64,000 bases of DNA, taken from assembly GCF_900163795.1 (NCBI RefSeq), contig NZ_FWFD01000007.1, forward strand, positions 207,119 through 271,118, written 5' to 3'. The position numbers and the translations under genes are program-made. Below the pieces are notes generated by a model. It was not told the origin of the DNA. It did not search any database and saw nothing but the letters and a program-made list of their open reading frames with translations. The DNA comes from Vagococcus fluvialis bH819 (GTDB lineage Bacteria > Bacillota > Bacilli > Lactobacillales > Vagococcaceae). Of the stretch, positions 55,198 through 63,846 are shown piece after piece. How positions within the stretch are numbered: the stretch's first letter is position 1; each line of letters opens with the position of its first letter.

Positions 55198-56699
55198 GGC
55201 TCTTTGTCAAATGATGTGGATGAGTCAAAATGAGTTAAATAAAAGAGAGTATTAAGCAGCGGAAATCAATTGATTTCCGTTGCTTGTTTTTTTGTCTTTA
55301 AAGCTAATGAGAATTCGATATTTATAATTATAAAAATTTTGGTAGCCATAAGCGATTCGCTTAATGAGTTTGATTTTATTAATAGAACCTTCCAATGGAC
55401 CGTTAGAAAAAGGATATTTAAAGGTATTTTCTATCCGAGGAAGATGTTTTTTTAGTGTCGTCACAGAAGTTATCATAGGCTGAGAAATTGATCCTTTATT
55501 CGTTAATAAAACATCTGAAAAAGTCTCGAAATCATTGGTTCTACAACAGTACAATAATTCTTGATACAATCTATAGGTATCCGTTAACTCATTGTTTAAG
55601 CCAAGTAAGTAATCCATTATTTCTGTTTCTGGTAGGACGGCTTTGAATAAACGTTGATAATGGTAATCTGTATAATTCAACTCTCTCGAGTCCTTTAAAA
55701 ATAATTTCCAATACCGTTTCATTTTTCTATAGATTTTTAAATCTTCTGAATGACTGGTTCGATAGAGGTTCATCGTTTTTATTCGTGTTATATTTAAAGA
55801 ACGACTAATGAGTTGAACTAAATGAAAACAATCAATAATAACTGAAGCATTAGGAAACAAACGTTTAGCGAGCTTGAAATAACCAGCATTCATATCAACA
55901 ACGATGGTTTTAACCTGGTTTCTAGCTTTTAAGGAGTAGTTAAGAAAATGTTTCTCGATTGTGTTAGATAGGTTATCAGGAAGAATATCTAAAATTTGAT
56001 GAGAGACAGAATCCGAATAAATAAAGTGATACTTCCCTTTTCCTTCTTTTACACCGGTAAATTCATCAAAAGATAGATGGGGAGGAAGGGAGTCATAATG
56101 ATTGGTTAATTCTTTACCAAAAGAACGAAGAGTACGAATGACCGTCGTAGACGACACAGAGTGTCTTTTAGCTAAATCTTTGAAAGAAATAGCATCTGAC
56201 AATTCAAGGGTAATCGATTGTTTCACTCTTCTAGCAATAAAACAGTGTTTTTCAATTTCTAGAGATTCCGCTAAAAAAGAGGAGCCACAATGTCGACACA
56301 AAAAGCGTTGTTTTTTTAAATAAAGATAGGTCGGCCAATTAGTCATATTAAGCCACTTGATTTTAGTCATCAAAAAACCGTTTTTTACAATAGAGTATTT
56401 TTCATTTTTAACACCACAACATGGACAAGCTTTAGGTTGATACGTAAGTGTTCCGTAATAAACTTTGGATAAAATACCTTTTACAACTTCCTCCTCACAA
56501 AAAGAATGATTAAAAGTGATATTTTTATCTTTTAAATCGAGTGAAATTCGAATAGAATGATTATGAGGCATATGAATCTTCCTTTCTAAAATAGGGTTTG
56601 GTCACTTTTATTTTAACTGGAATGTTCATATGTTTCTATTTTTTTGTAAAAAAATAGATGCGGATGAATTTCTTCATCCACATCATAAATTATAGAGCC
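55198..56699. mobile_element. ISL3-family insertion sequence, complete
   Basis: 1502 bp. The 26-bp terminal inverted repeats (55198-55223 and 56674-56699) both begin GGCTCT and share ATGATGTGGATGA, with five or six mismatches. One transposase gene fills the element. No 8-bp target duplication is visible: the left flank is GTTTTTTT and the right flank GGAAATGT. The right end joins directly to a remnant of a related ISL3 element. Confidence 0.85.
55252..56571 (-). CDS. ISL3 family transposase
   Basis: 439 residues, full length. An N-terminal zinc-ribbon pair (CPCCG and CRHCG, ~residues 48-100) and helix-turn-helix (FKDLAKRHSVSSTTVIRTL) bind DNA; the DDE_Tnp_ISL3 catalytic domain follows with Asp in VVDMNAGYFK and IIDCFHLV and Glu in NGPLEGSINKIKLIKR. 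Open from start to stop, so the element may be active. Confidence 0.93.
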   Translation of the reverse strand: MPHNHSIRISLDLKDKNITFNHSFCEEEVVKGILSKVYYGTLTYQPKACPCCGVKNEKYSIVKNGFLMTKIKWLNMTNWPTYLYLKKQRFLCRHCGSSFLAESLEIEKHCFIARRVKQSITLELSDAISFKDLAKRHSVSSTTVIRTLRSFGKELTNHYDSLPPHLSFDEFTGVKEGKGKYHFIYSDSVSHQILDILPDNLSNTIEKHFLNYSLKARNQVKTIVVDMNAGYFKLAKRLFPNASVIIDCFHLVQLISRSLNITRIKTMNLYRTSHSEDLKIYRKMKRYWKLFLKDSRELNYTDYHYQRLFKAVLPETEIMDYLLGLNNELTDTYRLYQELLYCCRTNDFETFSDVLLTNKGSISQPMITSVTTLKKHLPRIENTFKYPFSNGPLEGSINKIKLIKRIAYGYQNFYNYKYRILISFKDKKTSNGNQLISAA

Positions 56700-56873
56700 G
56701 GAAATGTTGCTTATTTTTTTGTCTTTAAAGCTAATGAGAATCCGATATTTATAATTATAAAAATTTTGGTAACCGTAAGTGATTCGTTTAATAAGTTTTA
56801 TTTTATTGATAGAACCTTCCAAGGGAGCGTTAGAAAAATGAAACTTAAAGATATTTTCTATCCGTAGTCTCAT
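56700..56873 (-). pseudogene. C-terminal remnant of a second ISL3 transposase
   Basis: The frame matches the last ~50 residues of the intact transposase (RIENIFKFHFSNAPLEGSI compared with RIENTFKYPFSNGPLEGSI, then KLIKRITYGYQNFYNYKY) with scattered differences, so it comes from a different copy. Its 3' end is cut by the intact element's right inverted repeat, and its 5' part is missing. An open frame runs on across the junction to 56613, but this is accidental. Confidence 0.8.
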
Positions 56874-57334
56874 AAATTATACTGATAAGCTTATCTAATA
56901 GATTTACTATTCCGAAAACCTTGACTATTTACTTTGTTTTAATATAATTAAATTATCAAATGATTTTTATGAGTAAAAAAAACTTGTTTTTATTATCGTT
57001 TAAGTGTATAGTAATATTTAAGGTGATTAAAAAAAGTTTTTTAATACTTATTTATCATACAATGTTATATAGTTAATAATATTTTTATACAAAACATTAT
57101 TTATTATTAGAATACTTGTTATAGGTCTTGTAGATTGAAAATGTTTTGTGTGAAAAAAGATTAACCATTATTTAAAATAAATTTCTAAAGGTAAATAATA
57201 GAATCTTACTACTTTTTTAGCGTAGTGTACGTACAAATGATTTGATTTTTCTATTGATACTTTTGAGATGAAATAGTGAATTAGTTATTGCAATCGTAAA
57301 AATCACGTACGACTAAGTTCTTAAGGAGATTACT
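56874..57334 (+). promoter_or_regulatory. Intergenic region with a promoter for the SipW locus
   Basis: About 460 very AT-rich bases without a gene. A near-consensus promoter lies at 56921-56948 (TTGACT, 16-bp spacer, TATAAT), close to the IS remnant, which would give a leader of ~380 bases. GTACGTAC (~57228) and CACGTACG (~57303) are partly complementary words near the gene. A second, closer promoter may exist but I could not identify a good one. AAGGAG lies before ATG 57335. Confidence 0.55.
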
Positions 57335-58093
57335 ATGCCACAAGTAGAAAAACGGAACAAAAATATAATTAACGAGAATCAAACTCAGAGAAAAAAAAAC
57401 ACCAACCAAAAGAAAAGTAAGAGAAGAAAAACTGCTAACCAAAAGCAGGATAAGAGAAAAAAAAGAAAACATACAGTTAGTCATAACAAGATGAAAAGTA
57501 AAAAAAGAAAAATTTTACAGATATGTTGGAATATATTTTTTTATTTAATTATGTTTTTTATTCTTATTAGTGCCATTTTAATGGCTGCTTTGCAACGACA
57601 AGAAAAGTCTTTAAATGGTTACAGAATGTTTGGTGTGTTAACTGATTCTATGGTTTCTCCTGATAACTCAATACAAGAGGGAGGCTTTCGATCAGGTGAT
57701 ATTTTAATTACTAAAGAAGTCCCTCCGGAATCGATAAAGATTGGAGATGTTATCACCTACAAAACTTCAGCGAACCCAATTAATAAGGAAACAAATTTAT
57801 TAACTCATAGAGTGGTAAAAATTCAAGATCATTTGGAAGAGGAAAAAGGGATATTTATTACAACACGTGGTGATGCCAATAAATCAGATGATATGCCTAT
57901 TAATGCTTCGACTGTGGTCGGTAAAGGGGTCTTTGTGATCCCTAAATTAGGAGGGTTAATTAAATTTATTAAGGAAAATTGGCTTGTTTCTTTAGTCTTT
58001 ATATTATCTTTTGTGGGATTTGTTTGGGTAGTACGTGCTTACGTATTTTTGCCACAAGCTAAATCTAAAAGACATCGAAAAAAGATTCAGTAA
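57335..58093 (+). CDS. sipW: SipW-type (ER-type) signal peptidase I
   Basis: 252 residues. The first ~60 residues are extremely Lys/Arg/Gln/Asn-rich, then come a membrane helix (~66-88), the peptidase domain (~95-210) and a second helix near the C-terminus (~214-236) with a basic tail. Motifs: Ser in TDSMVSP, RSGDILITK, His in LTHRVVKI where bacterial type I enzymes have Lys, and TRGDANKSDD. Ser/His marks the ER-type class, as in B. subtilis SipW, which processes TasA and TapA. It heads a run of genes for proteins with SipW-type signals, its likely substrates. The long basic tail is unusual. Confidence 0.92.
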   Translation: MPQVEKRNKNIINENQTQRKKNTNQKKSKRRKTANQKQDKRKKRKHTVSHNKMKSKKRKILQICWNIFFYLIMFFILISAILMAALQRQEKSLNGYRMFGVLTDSMVSPDNSIQEGGFRSGDILITKEVPPESIKIGDVITYKTSANPINKETNLLTHRVVKIQDHLEEEKGIFITTRGDANKSDDMPINASTVVGKGVFVIPKLGGLIKFIKENWLVSLVFILSFVGFVWVVRAYVFLPQAKSKRHRKKIQ

Positions 58094-58182
58094 TTATCAC
58101 TAAGATAAAGCTTTAAATTATGATATTTTCTCTATAAATTGGAGATAAATATAAATACTAAATATTTTAGGAGGAATGGAAA

Positions 58183-59238
58183 ATGAAACAGAAAAAGAAC
58201 AAAAAGAAATGGGTAGCAGTTGCGACTTCATTAGCTGCAATTGCAGCTTTAGCGGCTACATTTGCTTGGTTTACAGCAGAAGATAGCGCAAAAAACCATT
58301 TTGAGGGTAGTATTGCTGGTGGAGATGTAGAAGTTGTTGAAACGTTTACGCCACCAACAGATTGGAAACCTGGACAGAAAGTAAATAAAGATGTTTCTGT
58401 TATTAATACTGGTAACTATAAGTCCTTAGTTAGAGCAACTTTTGACGAACAATTACAAATTTTACAAAATGCTGAATCAAAATTAAGTAGTGATGCAGCA
58501 GTATTGAATGGTAAAACTAAAGAAGATATTTACCTTACACCATTTAATGAGGCTGTTTCAGCTGGATGGAATGATTCAGATTTTGAAGGTGAAGCACCTA
58601 AATTAATAGTGACTGATGGAGCTTATACGGGCACGTATACGTTAAAAGCAAAAGAAACTCAAGTCACAACCGATGCAGGAACAACTTATAGATATGCTTC
58701 ATATTGGGAAAATGGTACTGATAAATTTTATGCAAAAGTAGGAACATACTCACGTAATGGTGGTGGGAAAATTAAAGCAGTAAGTACTCCAGAATTCAAA
58801 TATGTTGATTTAGCTAAAAAACCATTAGTTGACAAAAAATGGACTAATCCAGTATATAAACCAACTATTACTGTTGATGGAGATGGAAAAGCAACTGTCA
58901 TAGCTTATTCTGACGCAAAACCTGAGGGAAATGAATTTTTAACTTTAGAATTTGTTAACTTATCTGCTACACCAACAGAAAACAAATGGTTTTACAATAA
59001 TGAAGACGGATTTTTCTATTATGTTGGGGTTTTAGATGCTCAAACACAAACACCGCAACTACTTGATTCAGTTACATTATCTCAAAAAGCAGGTAATGAA
59101 TATAGTAAATTTGAATTTGATTTGACTGTAAAAGCAAGTTCAATTCAAGCCGCAAAAGAAGCCGTTGATAGTGATCAATGGTTAAACGGCTCAAATACAA
59201 CACTATCAGGACTATTATCAGGGTTAATTACTGAATAA
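58183..59238 (+). CDS. TasA/camelysin-like protein 1, likely main fibre subunit
   Basis: 351 residues. A SipW-type signal (basic KQKKNKKKW, hydrophobic core, cleavage near ATFAWFTAE) leads to a beta-rich secreted domain. Conserved pattern shared with the proteins at 60042 and 60927: N-F-x-G, VETFTPP, KPGQKVNKDVSVINTG, V-R, and near the C-terminus DGFFYYVGVL and LLDSVTLS. Codon use is more optimised than in its neighbours and a strong terminator follows, so it is probably the most abundant product. In Bacillus the homologue TasA polymerises into biofilm fibres. No wall anchor. Confidence 0.85.
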   Translation: MKQKKNKKKWVAVATSLAAIAALAATFAWFTAEDSAKNHFEGSIAGGDVEVVETFTPPTDWKPGQKVNKDVSVINTGNYKSLVRATFDEQLQILQNAESKLSSDAAVLNGKTKEDIYLTPFNEAVSAGWNDSDFEGEAPKLIVTDGAYTGTYTLKAKETQVTTDAGTTYRYASYWENGTDKFYAKVGTYSRNGGGKIKAVSTPEFKYVDLAKKPLVDKKWTNPVYKPTITVDGDGKATVIAYSDAKPEGNEFLTLEFVNLSATPTENKWFYNNEDGFFYYVGVLDAQTQTPQLLDSVTLSQKAGNEYSKFEFDLTVKASSIQAAKEAVDSDQWLNGSNTTLSGLLSGLITE

Positions 59239-59267
59239 GACTGAAAGTGTAAGAACTTAATAAAATT

Positions 59268-59317
59268 AAAATTGGTTAGTGTCGGTGAAAATCATCAATC
59301 ACTGACCAATTTTTTTA
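59268..59317 (+). terminator. Internal terminator after TasA-like gene 1
   Basis: AAATTGGT.AGTG pairs with CACT.ACCAATTT, 18-base loop, seven T. Read-through would be needed to express the downstream genes, giving them a lower dose. Confidence 0.85.
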
Positions 59318-59335
59318 AAGAAAGGGGATGTGAGG

Positions 59336-60004
59336 GTGGAAAAAAGGGGTTACAAACTAAAAATTCTTATTTTATGTTTACTGTGTTCAGTTATATTTAT
59401 ACCAATTCAAGTTAGTTCTGAGAATTTACCGACTGGTGTAGTCATTGGAGATAGTCAGGGAATTAATGCGAATAAAAACGGTGAGTATCATGTGAATGTT
59501 GCCAACGTGATACCTGGTAAAAATTGGAAAACAACTATATCAATATTAAATGTAGAAAAAGACATACCCTATCAACTCACAATGTTAATTTCTCCTGCAG
59601 TAGTTTCTGGAAGTATTGATTTGTCTAAAGAAATACAAATGACTTTAACTTATGATGGAAAAGTCGTTTATGAAGGTCCATCTTCTGGAGTGACTGAAAC
59701 AACTAATTTGCAAACAACACCTTTAGATCTAGGTGTTTTTAATTCTGGAGACAGTCGTGCTTTAGAAGTTGAATATTCATTATCTGGTAAATATACTAAT
59801 CAAGACTTTGAAAAAAAACCTGTTATGGATAATGTCTGGATATATAAAGCAGTAAAGACAAAGAAAGATATCACTATTTCAACTGACAAAGGAAAGCTTA
59901 AAGGGTTGCTTCCAACTACAGGTGAAATCAAACAAACCATGATTATTTTTTGCTTAGGATTATTCTTTGTGATGACTATATTATTAATTTGGAAAAAAAA
60001 GTGA
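59336..60004 (+). CDS. LPxTG-anchored secreted protein of the SipW locus
   Basis: 222 residues. Signal peptide (~5-30, cleavage near VSSEN), a ~150-residue extracellular beta domain (NVANVIPGKNWKTTISILN), the sortase signal LPTTGE near residue 193, a hydrophobic helix and a KKK tail. Its domain recalls the DUF916/TasA-accessory fold, so it may serve as a wall-linked base or adaptor for the TasA-like proteins. GTG 59330 is too close to the AGGGGA site; GTG 59336 fits better. Confidence 0.82.
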   Translation: MEKRGYKLKILILCLLCSVIFIPIQVSSENLPTGVVIGDSQGINANKNGEYHVNVANVIPGKNWKTTISILNVEKDIPYQLTMLISPAVVSGSIDLSKEIQMTLTYDGKVVYEGPSSGVTETTNLQTTPLDLGVFNSGDSRALEVEYSLSGKYTNQDFEKKPVMDNVWIYKAVKTKKDITISTDKGKLKGLLPTTGEIKQTMIIFCLGLFFVMTILLIWKKK

Positions 60005-60041
60005 ATCGAAATAATTGGAGGAAGCGAAAGGGAGTGAAATA

Positions 60042-60914
60042 ATGAGTTCAAAAAAGTTAAAAAGAAGGAAAATAAGTAGTAAAAAGAAAAAAAAACTCGT
60101 TACCTTTCGTTTTAAAATCATGGTTGGGGTAGTAACCTCAATCATCATTATTAGTTTGTTTTTATTAGGAAGTACAATGGCTTGGTTTAAGTCTTCTGAC
60201 ACAGTGATCAATAATTTTAAGGGAACTCATCTTGTTGCTGAAATTGATGAGACGTTTACTTCCAATAACAAGTGGAAGCCAAATGAAAAAACGATAAAGG
60301 AAATACGAGTAGAGAACACAGGAGAGGTACCTTCATTTATTCGTCTTTCACTTTATGAGTTTTTAATCAACTTTGAGGTAGATGTAAGAGATCAAATAGG
60401 TAATGGAAATCTAAAACAAGTTGATCAAGAAAATCAGCCAGTAGTGGATGATTCAGACACGGATACTTGGAGTAAGGCAGCAGAAAAAAAAGGAACTTTC
60501 CAAAAAAATTCTAAATATTATATCGCTAACCAAGCTTGGATATCTGATCCAATTAAAAAAACAGGAATGGTTGAATATCCAAATTCAGCACGCAAGGAAG
60601 CTCCTTATAAATATTTAATAATTAATTTTTCAGATAAAATACAAACTATTTTTGATGAGACAAATAAAAAAGACTATTGGTTATATGATAATGGCTATTT
60701 TTATTACTCTAGGCCTTTGAATCCTGGCGAGACAACAATTAATATTTTAGATAGTATCACGTTATCTAAAGATGCTTCAAATATGTTTAAAGGATCTTTG
60801 TATAAAATGAAAGTGTATATGGATGCGCATGATCAAACGGAATCAATTTTTGGATCATGGAGATTAGAAGAAGTTGACCCTGCATATAAATTAATTAAAT
60901 CTCATCTAGAATAG
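60042..60914 (+). CDS. TasA/camelysin-like protein 2
   Basis: 290 residues. Lysine-rich start, SipW-type signal with cleavage near STMAWF. It shares with protein 1 the NNFKGTHL, IDETFT, KWKPNEKTIKEIRVENTG and FIRLS segments at the N-terminus and DNGYFYYSRPLNPGE and ILDSITLS near the C-terminus, so it is a diverged paralogue. Lower codon optimisation suggests a minor subunit. ATG 60042 with AGGGAG ahead is the start, not GTG or ATG 60015. Gap to the next gene 12 bp. Confidence 0.82.
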   Translation: MSSKKLKRRKISSKKKKKLVTFRFKIMVGVVTSIIIISLFLLGSTMAWFKSSDTVINNFKGTHLVAEIDETFTSNNKWKPNEKTIKEIRVENTGEVPSFIRLSLYEFLINFEVDVRDQIGNGNLKQVDQENQPVVDDSDTDTWSKAAEKKGTFQKNSKYYIANQAWISDPIKKTGMVEYPNSARKEAPYKYLIINFSDKIQTIFDETNKKDYWLYDNGYFYYSRPLNPGETTINILDSITLSKDASNMFKGSLYKMKVYMDAHDQTESIFGSWRLEEVDPAYKLIKSHLE

Positions 60915-60926
60915 GAGGTTATACTG

Positions 60927-61559
60927 ATGAAAAAAATGTTTGGTGTATTTTCAAAAAAGAGAAATATTTTTCTAGGAATTGTCATTTTGGTATGCCTTCT
61001 TAGTTTGATAAGTTTAAATTATATATATGCTTCATTAATTGATAGCGATCAAAAAACAAATGATTTTCAGATTGCCAATCTGAAAGGAGAAATTGTTGAA
61101 AAGTTCACTCCTCCAACAACTAATAAACCAATTGGTCCGGGTGATACATACAAGAAGGAGGTTAAAGTTAGTAATACTAGCGAACTAGATTTTTTTGTAA
61201 GATTGTTAGTAACACCTGAGATTCAATCGTCAGATGGAGAGCTTCTGCCATCAGAATTTGGAAAACAACTACTAGCTGTTATAAATCCAGACTGGATACT
61301 AGGAGAAGATGGGTACTATTATTATATAAAAAAAGTTCTACCAGGAGAAAATACGCCGCCGCTCTTTAGCTCCATTACTATTCCGAACACATTGAGTAGT
61401 TATTCATCAAAATATAAAAACTCTTCATTGAAAATAACTATAAAAAGTGAAACAATAAGCTCTTCATCAGATATTTACCGAAGCGCTTGGTGGAATGGTC
61501 AACAACCTACTGATGAAAAATTAAAACTTATAGATACTAAATTACAATCAATTTTATAA
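60927..61559 (+). CDS. TasA/camelysin-like protein 3
   Basis: 210 residues, the shortest paralogue. Signal-like N-terminus (LGIVILVCLLSLISLNYIYA), then IVEKFTPPTTNKPIGPGD, VKVSNTS, FFVRLLVTPE, GYYYYIKKVLPGENTPPLF and SSITIP. The central insert of proteins 1 and 2 is missing. A minor subunit, cap or initiator are possible roles. AGGAGG ribosome site; 27 bp before the next gene. Confidence 0.8.
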   Translation: MKKMFGVFSKKRNIFLGIVILVCLLSLISLNYIYASLIDSDQKTNDFQIANLKGEIVEKFTPPTTNKPIGPGDTYKKEVKVSNTSELDFFVRLLVTPEIQSSDGELLPSEFGKQLLAVINPDWILGEDGYYYYIKKVLPGENTPPLFSSITIPNTLSSYSSKYKNSSLKITIKSETISSSSDIYRSAWWNGQQPTDEKLKLIDTKLQSIL

Positions 61560-61586
61560 ATATTATTTTGAAGGAGGTAGAGATCA

Positions 61587-63509
61587 GTGCGGTGGGTAAA
61601 AAAAGTATGTTCAGTAAGGAGAGTTTTAATCTCAATAATAGTAGCAGTGTCGATTATATATATATCGGCGAATAACGTTTTAGCTGGAGAGAACCTTGAA
61701 ATCCTTCCTAGTTCGAATCAAGAAAAGAGTGTATCAAAAAAAAATAATTTACAAAAGTTTAATAAAGGAATGCTTGAAAATAAAGGGGAAGTGGTTAAAC
61801 CGACTATTTCCTCTAAGGATATAAATTTTAAGAATTGGCAGAATGACTCTATTGTTAAGCTTCACGACTTATCACTTAGCCGTGATGATTCTTTTGAGTT
61901 TACTGAAGCTGAGCAGTTAGATAATGGGGGTTATCAAAGACAAAACTCTTTGATAGAAAAGGTGACAATGATTACTAAAAAAGATACAATACCTCAGTTT
62001 AAAAGTAAATACATGACAGTGTCGATGGTACCAGTAGACCAAAAAAAGGCAGATAATAGTATAATCTACAATTATAATGACTTTGAAACGATTAAGGATG
62101 ATGTAGTATTTAGTTTTCAGGGTAATTTTACCAAGCTACCACCAAAGATTGATGGTAAATATGAAGGCATCATTTTGCCATTGGAAAATCAATTAGACAA
62201 GGAAAGTGTAACTTCCGGATATGTCATAAGTTATTCTGATGATAGCTCTGATAATAATACTATTCAATCTGATTTGGATATTGAAAATGGCACATCAATA
62301 ATTTCTAAAGCCACTTATTTGTCTAATAAAAAAAAAGGTATACCACGGGATTATCAAATTAAATATCAATCTGATAGCCAAATTATACAACCTCAATTAG
62401 TAAAGTCCGTTTATAAAGATTTAGATGATCCGAATGGTCTAGAATTGAGCATATCAGAAAAAAAAGGATATGATAGTAAAATTGATGACATGGTTGAAAT
62501 ACCTGCAAAAGATATTGAGGGTTATAATTTTGATCACTACGAATATGTAGAAGAAGATACTAATGAGTCATTTAGCAGTACAGAAAAGAAATGGCATGGA
62601 AAGATGACAGATAAAAAAAGAGCGGTTATTTTTTATTACAAGAAAAAATCAAACATAAGTCCGTCTTTAAAGAATATCCAAACTCTGAATAATCTCGTAT
62701 TACAACAAGCAGTATTAGATAGCAGAGAGTCTAATATATCGCTTTTTTCTGCTAATACTCCCATTAAGTTAAATATCAAGCAAGAAGTCTTAGGAGAAAA
62801 CAATTCTTTTGTAATACCTAGCACAGGTTCAATAGAATTAAAAAATACTAACTCTTCTGGAAGTCATGTGGATAGTAAATCTAATTTGGTAGTCCCATCT
62901 TATAAAGCTGATAGTGGTGGTGATTTTAAACAAGTTATGCTACTTCCGACAACTGGCTTCCCTAATTACTTACCTAATGTGTTTATCCCTGAGTTTTATA
63001 ACTATGATGGTTATCAATTAACATCTACAAATATGAAACATAAAGCTGAAAATAGGAAAGTTGAAAATGTTGAAAATATTGATTCAACTAAATCAGAATA
63101 TTGGTTAACAGTATATATTAATCAAAAGGCTAATATTAGAGACGCTCCATTATATAATTGGGATTATAAAGTTAATGATTTCGGGAAAATAAAAGTTACA
63201 AGTAATTTACATAATGTTGAAGGTGTTATTGAATTTAGTAATGGTAGAGAAATTAAATACAAGTATGAAATTGAATCTTCAGGCAAAGTAAAAGCTGAGT
63301 TTGAAGATAGTCGTACAGGCAAAAAATCTCCTGAAGAATCTCAACGAATAATTGAAGAAATGTTTGAAGGCTTGGATGTTAAAAATAGTACGCAAAAACA
63401 AATTATTGATCATCTACTTAATAGTTTAGGTTTACCTAAAAAATATGATAAATTTGAAATAAAAGCAGAGTTCAAGGATGGTACAGAGATTAAATTTTCA
63501 AAAGGCTAA
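61587..63509 (+). CDS. Large secreted MucBP-like protein of the SipW locus
   Basis: 640 residues. Signal peptide (~1-32, ending VLAG), a long Ser/Asn/Lys-rich N-terminal half, a MucBP-type domain (~270-355: GYNFDHYEYVEEDTNESF...VIFYYKKK), a middle region with LPTTGF that lacks the hydrophobic tail needed for sorting, and a C-terminal ~100 residues with FSNGREIKYKYEIE and FKDGTEIKFSKG repeats (YusW-like). No wall anchor, so it may associate non-covalently, perhaps at the fibre tip. GTG 61587 with GGAGG ahead. Confidence 0.78.
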   Translation: MRWVKKVCSVRRVLISIIVAVSIIYISANNVLAGENLEILPSSNQEKSVSKKNNLQKFNKGMLENKGEVVKPTISSKDINFKNWQNDSIVKLHDLSLSRDDSFEFTEAEQLDNGGYQRQNSLIEKVTMITKKDTIPQFKSKYMTVSMVPVDQKKADNSIIYNYNDFETIKDDVVFSFQGNFTKLPPKIDGKYEGIILPLENQLDKESVTSGYVISYSDDSSDNNTIQSDLDIENGTSIISKATYLSNKKKGIPRDYQIKYQSDSQIIQPQLVKSVYKDLDDPNGLELSISEKKGYDSKIDDMVEIPAKDIEGYNFDHYEYVEEDTNESFSSTEKKWHGKMTDKKRAVIFYYKKKSNISPSLKNIQTLNNLVLQQAVLDSRESNISLFSANTPIKLNIKQEVLGENNSFVIPSTGSIELKNTNSSGSHVDSKSNLVVPSYKADSGGDFKQVMLLPTTGFPNYLPNVFIPEFYNYDGYQLTSTNMKHKAENRKVENVENIDSTKSEYWLTVYINQKANIRDAPLYNWDYKVNDFGKIKVTSNLHNVEGVIEFSNGREIKYKYEIESSGKVKAEFEDSRTGKKSPEESQRIIEEMFEGLDVKNSTQKQIIDHLLNSLGLPKKYDKFEIKAEFKDGTEIKFSKG

Positions 63510-63638
63510 TATTTAATTCATAATAAAGAATAAAAAAGGGAGAGTCAAATTAATACTTGTTCTTTAAATCTTACTTAAAAAAGATTAATAAATAGAGATT
63601 GGAATCTGTATTATTACAATTAGTCAAATATATAAGAA

Positions 63639-63837
63639 GGTGAACTCGATATTTTTCTGACTTTATGTCAAGTCGTGTTGATAAACACAATTACTGATAT
63701 TAAAAAGTCGAAAAACGAATAGTTTTATAAAAGGGCTCTATTTCAAATCGTGCTGATAAGCACAATTACTAATAATAAGAAGTCGAAAAAATGAATAGTT
63801 TTATAAAAGCGAGAGAAGAAATTCTTTCGTTTTTTTA
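63639..63837 (+). repeat. Structured repeats B1 and B2 in tandem, with terminator
   Basis: Two units of the repeat found after pnp. B1 (~63659-63732) carries GTGTT-gata-AACAC, B2 (63733-63837) GTGCT-gata-AGCAC; the base changes keep the hairpin paired. B2 ends in CGAGAGAA/TTCTTTCG plus seven T (63810-63836), an intrinsic terminator for the SipW locus. Confidence 0.75.
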
Positions 63838-63846
63838 GATAATTTG

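Noticed and set aside
56613..56699. C-terminal extension of the ISL3 remnant frame into the neighbouring IS
   Set aside because: It reads through the inverted repeat of the intact IS and is a junction artefact.
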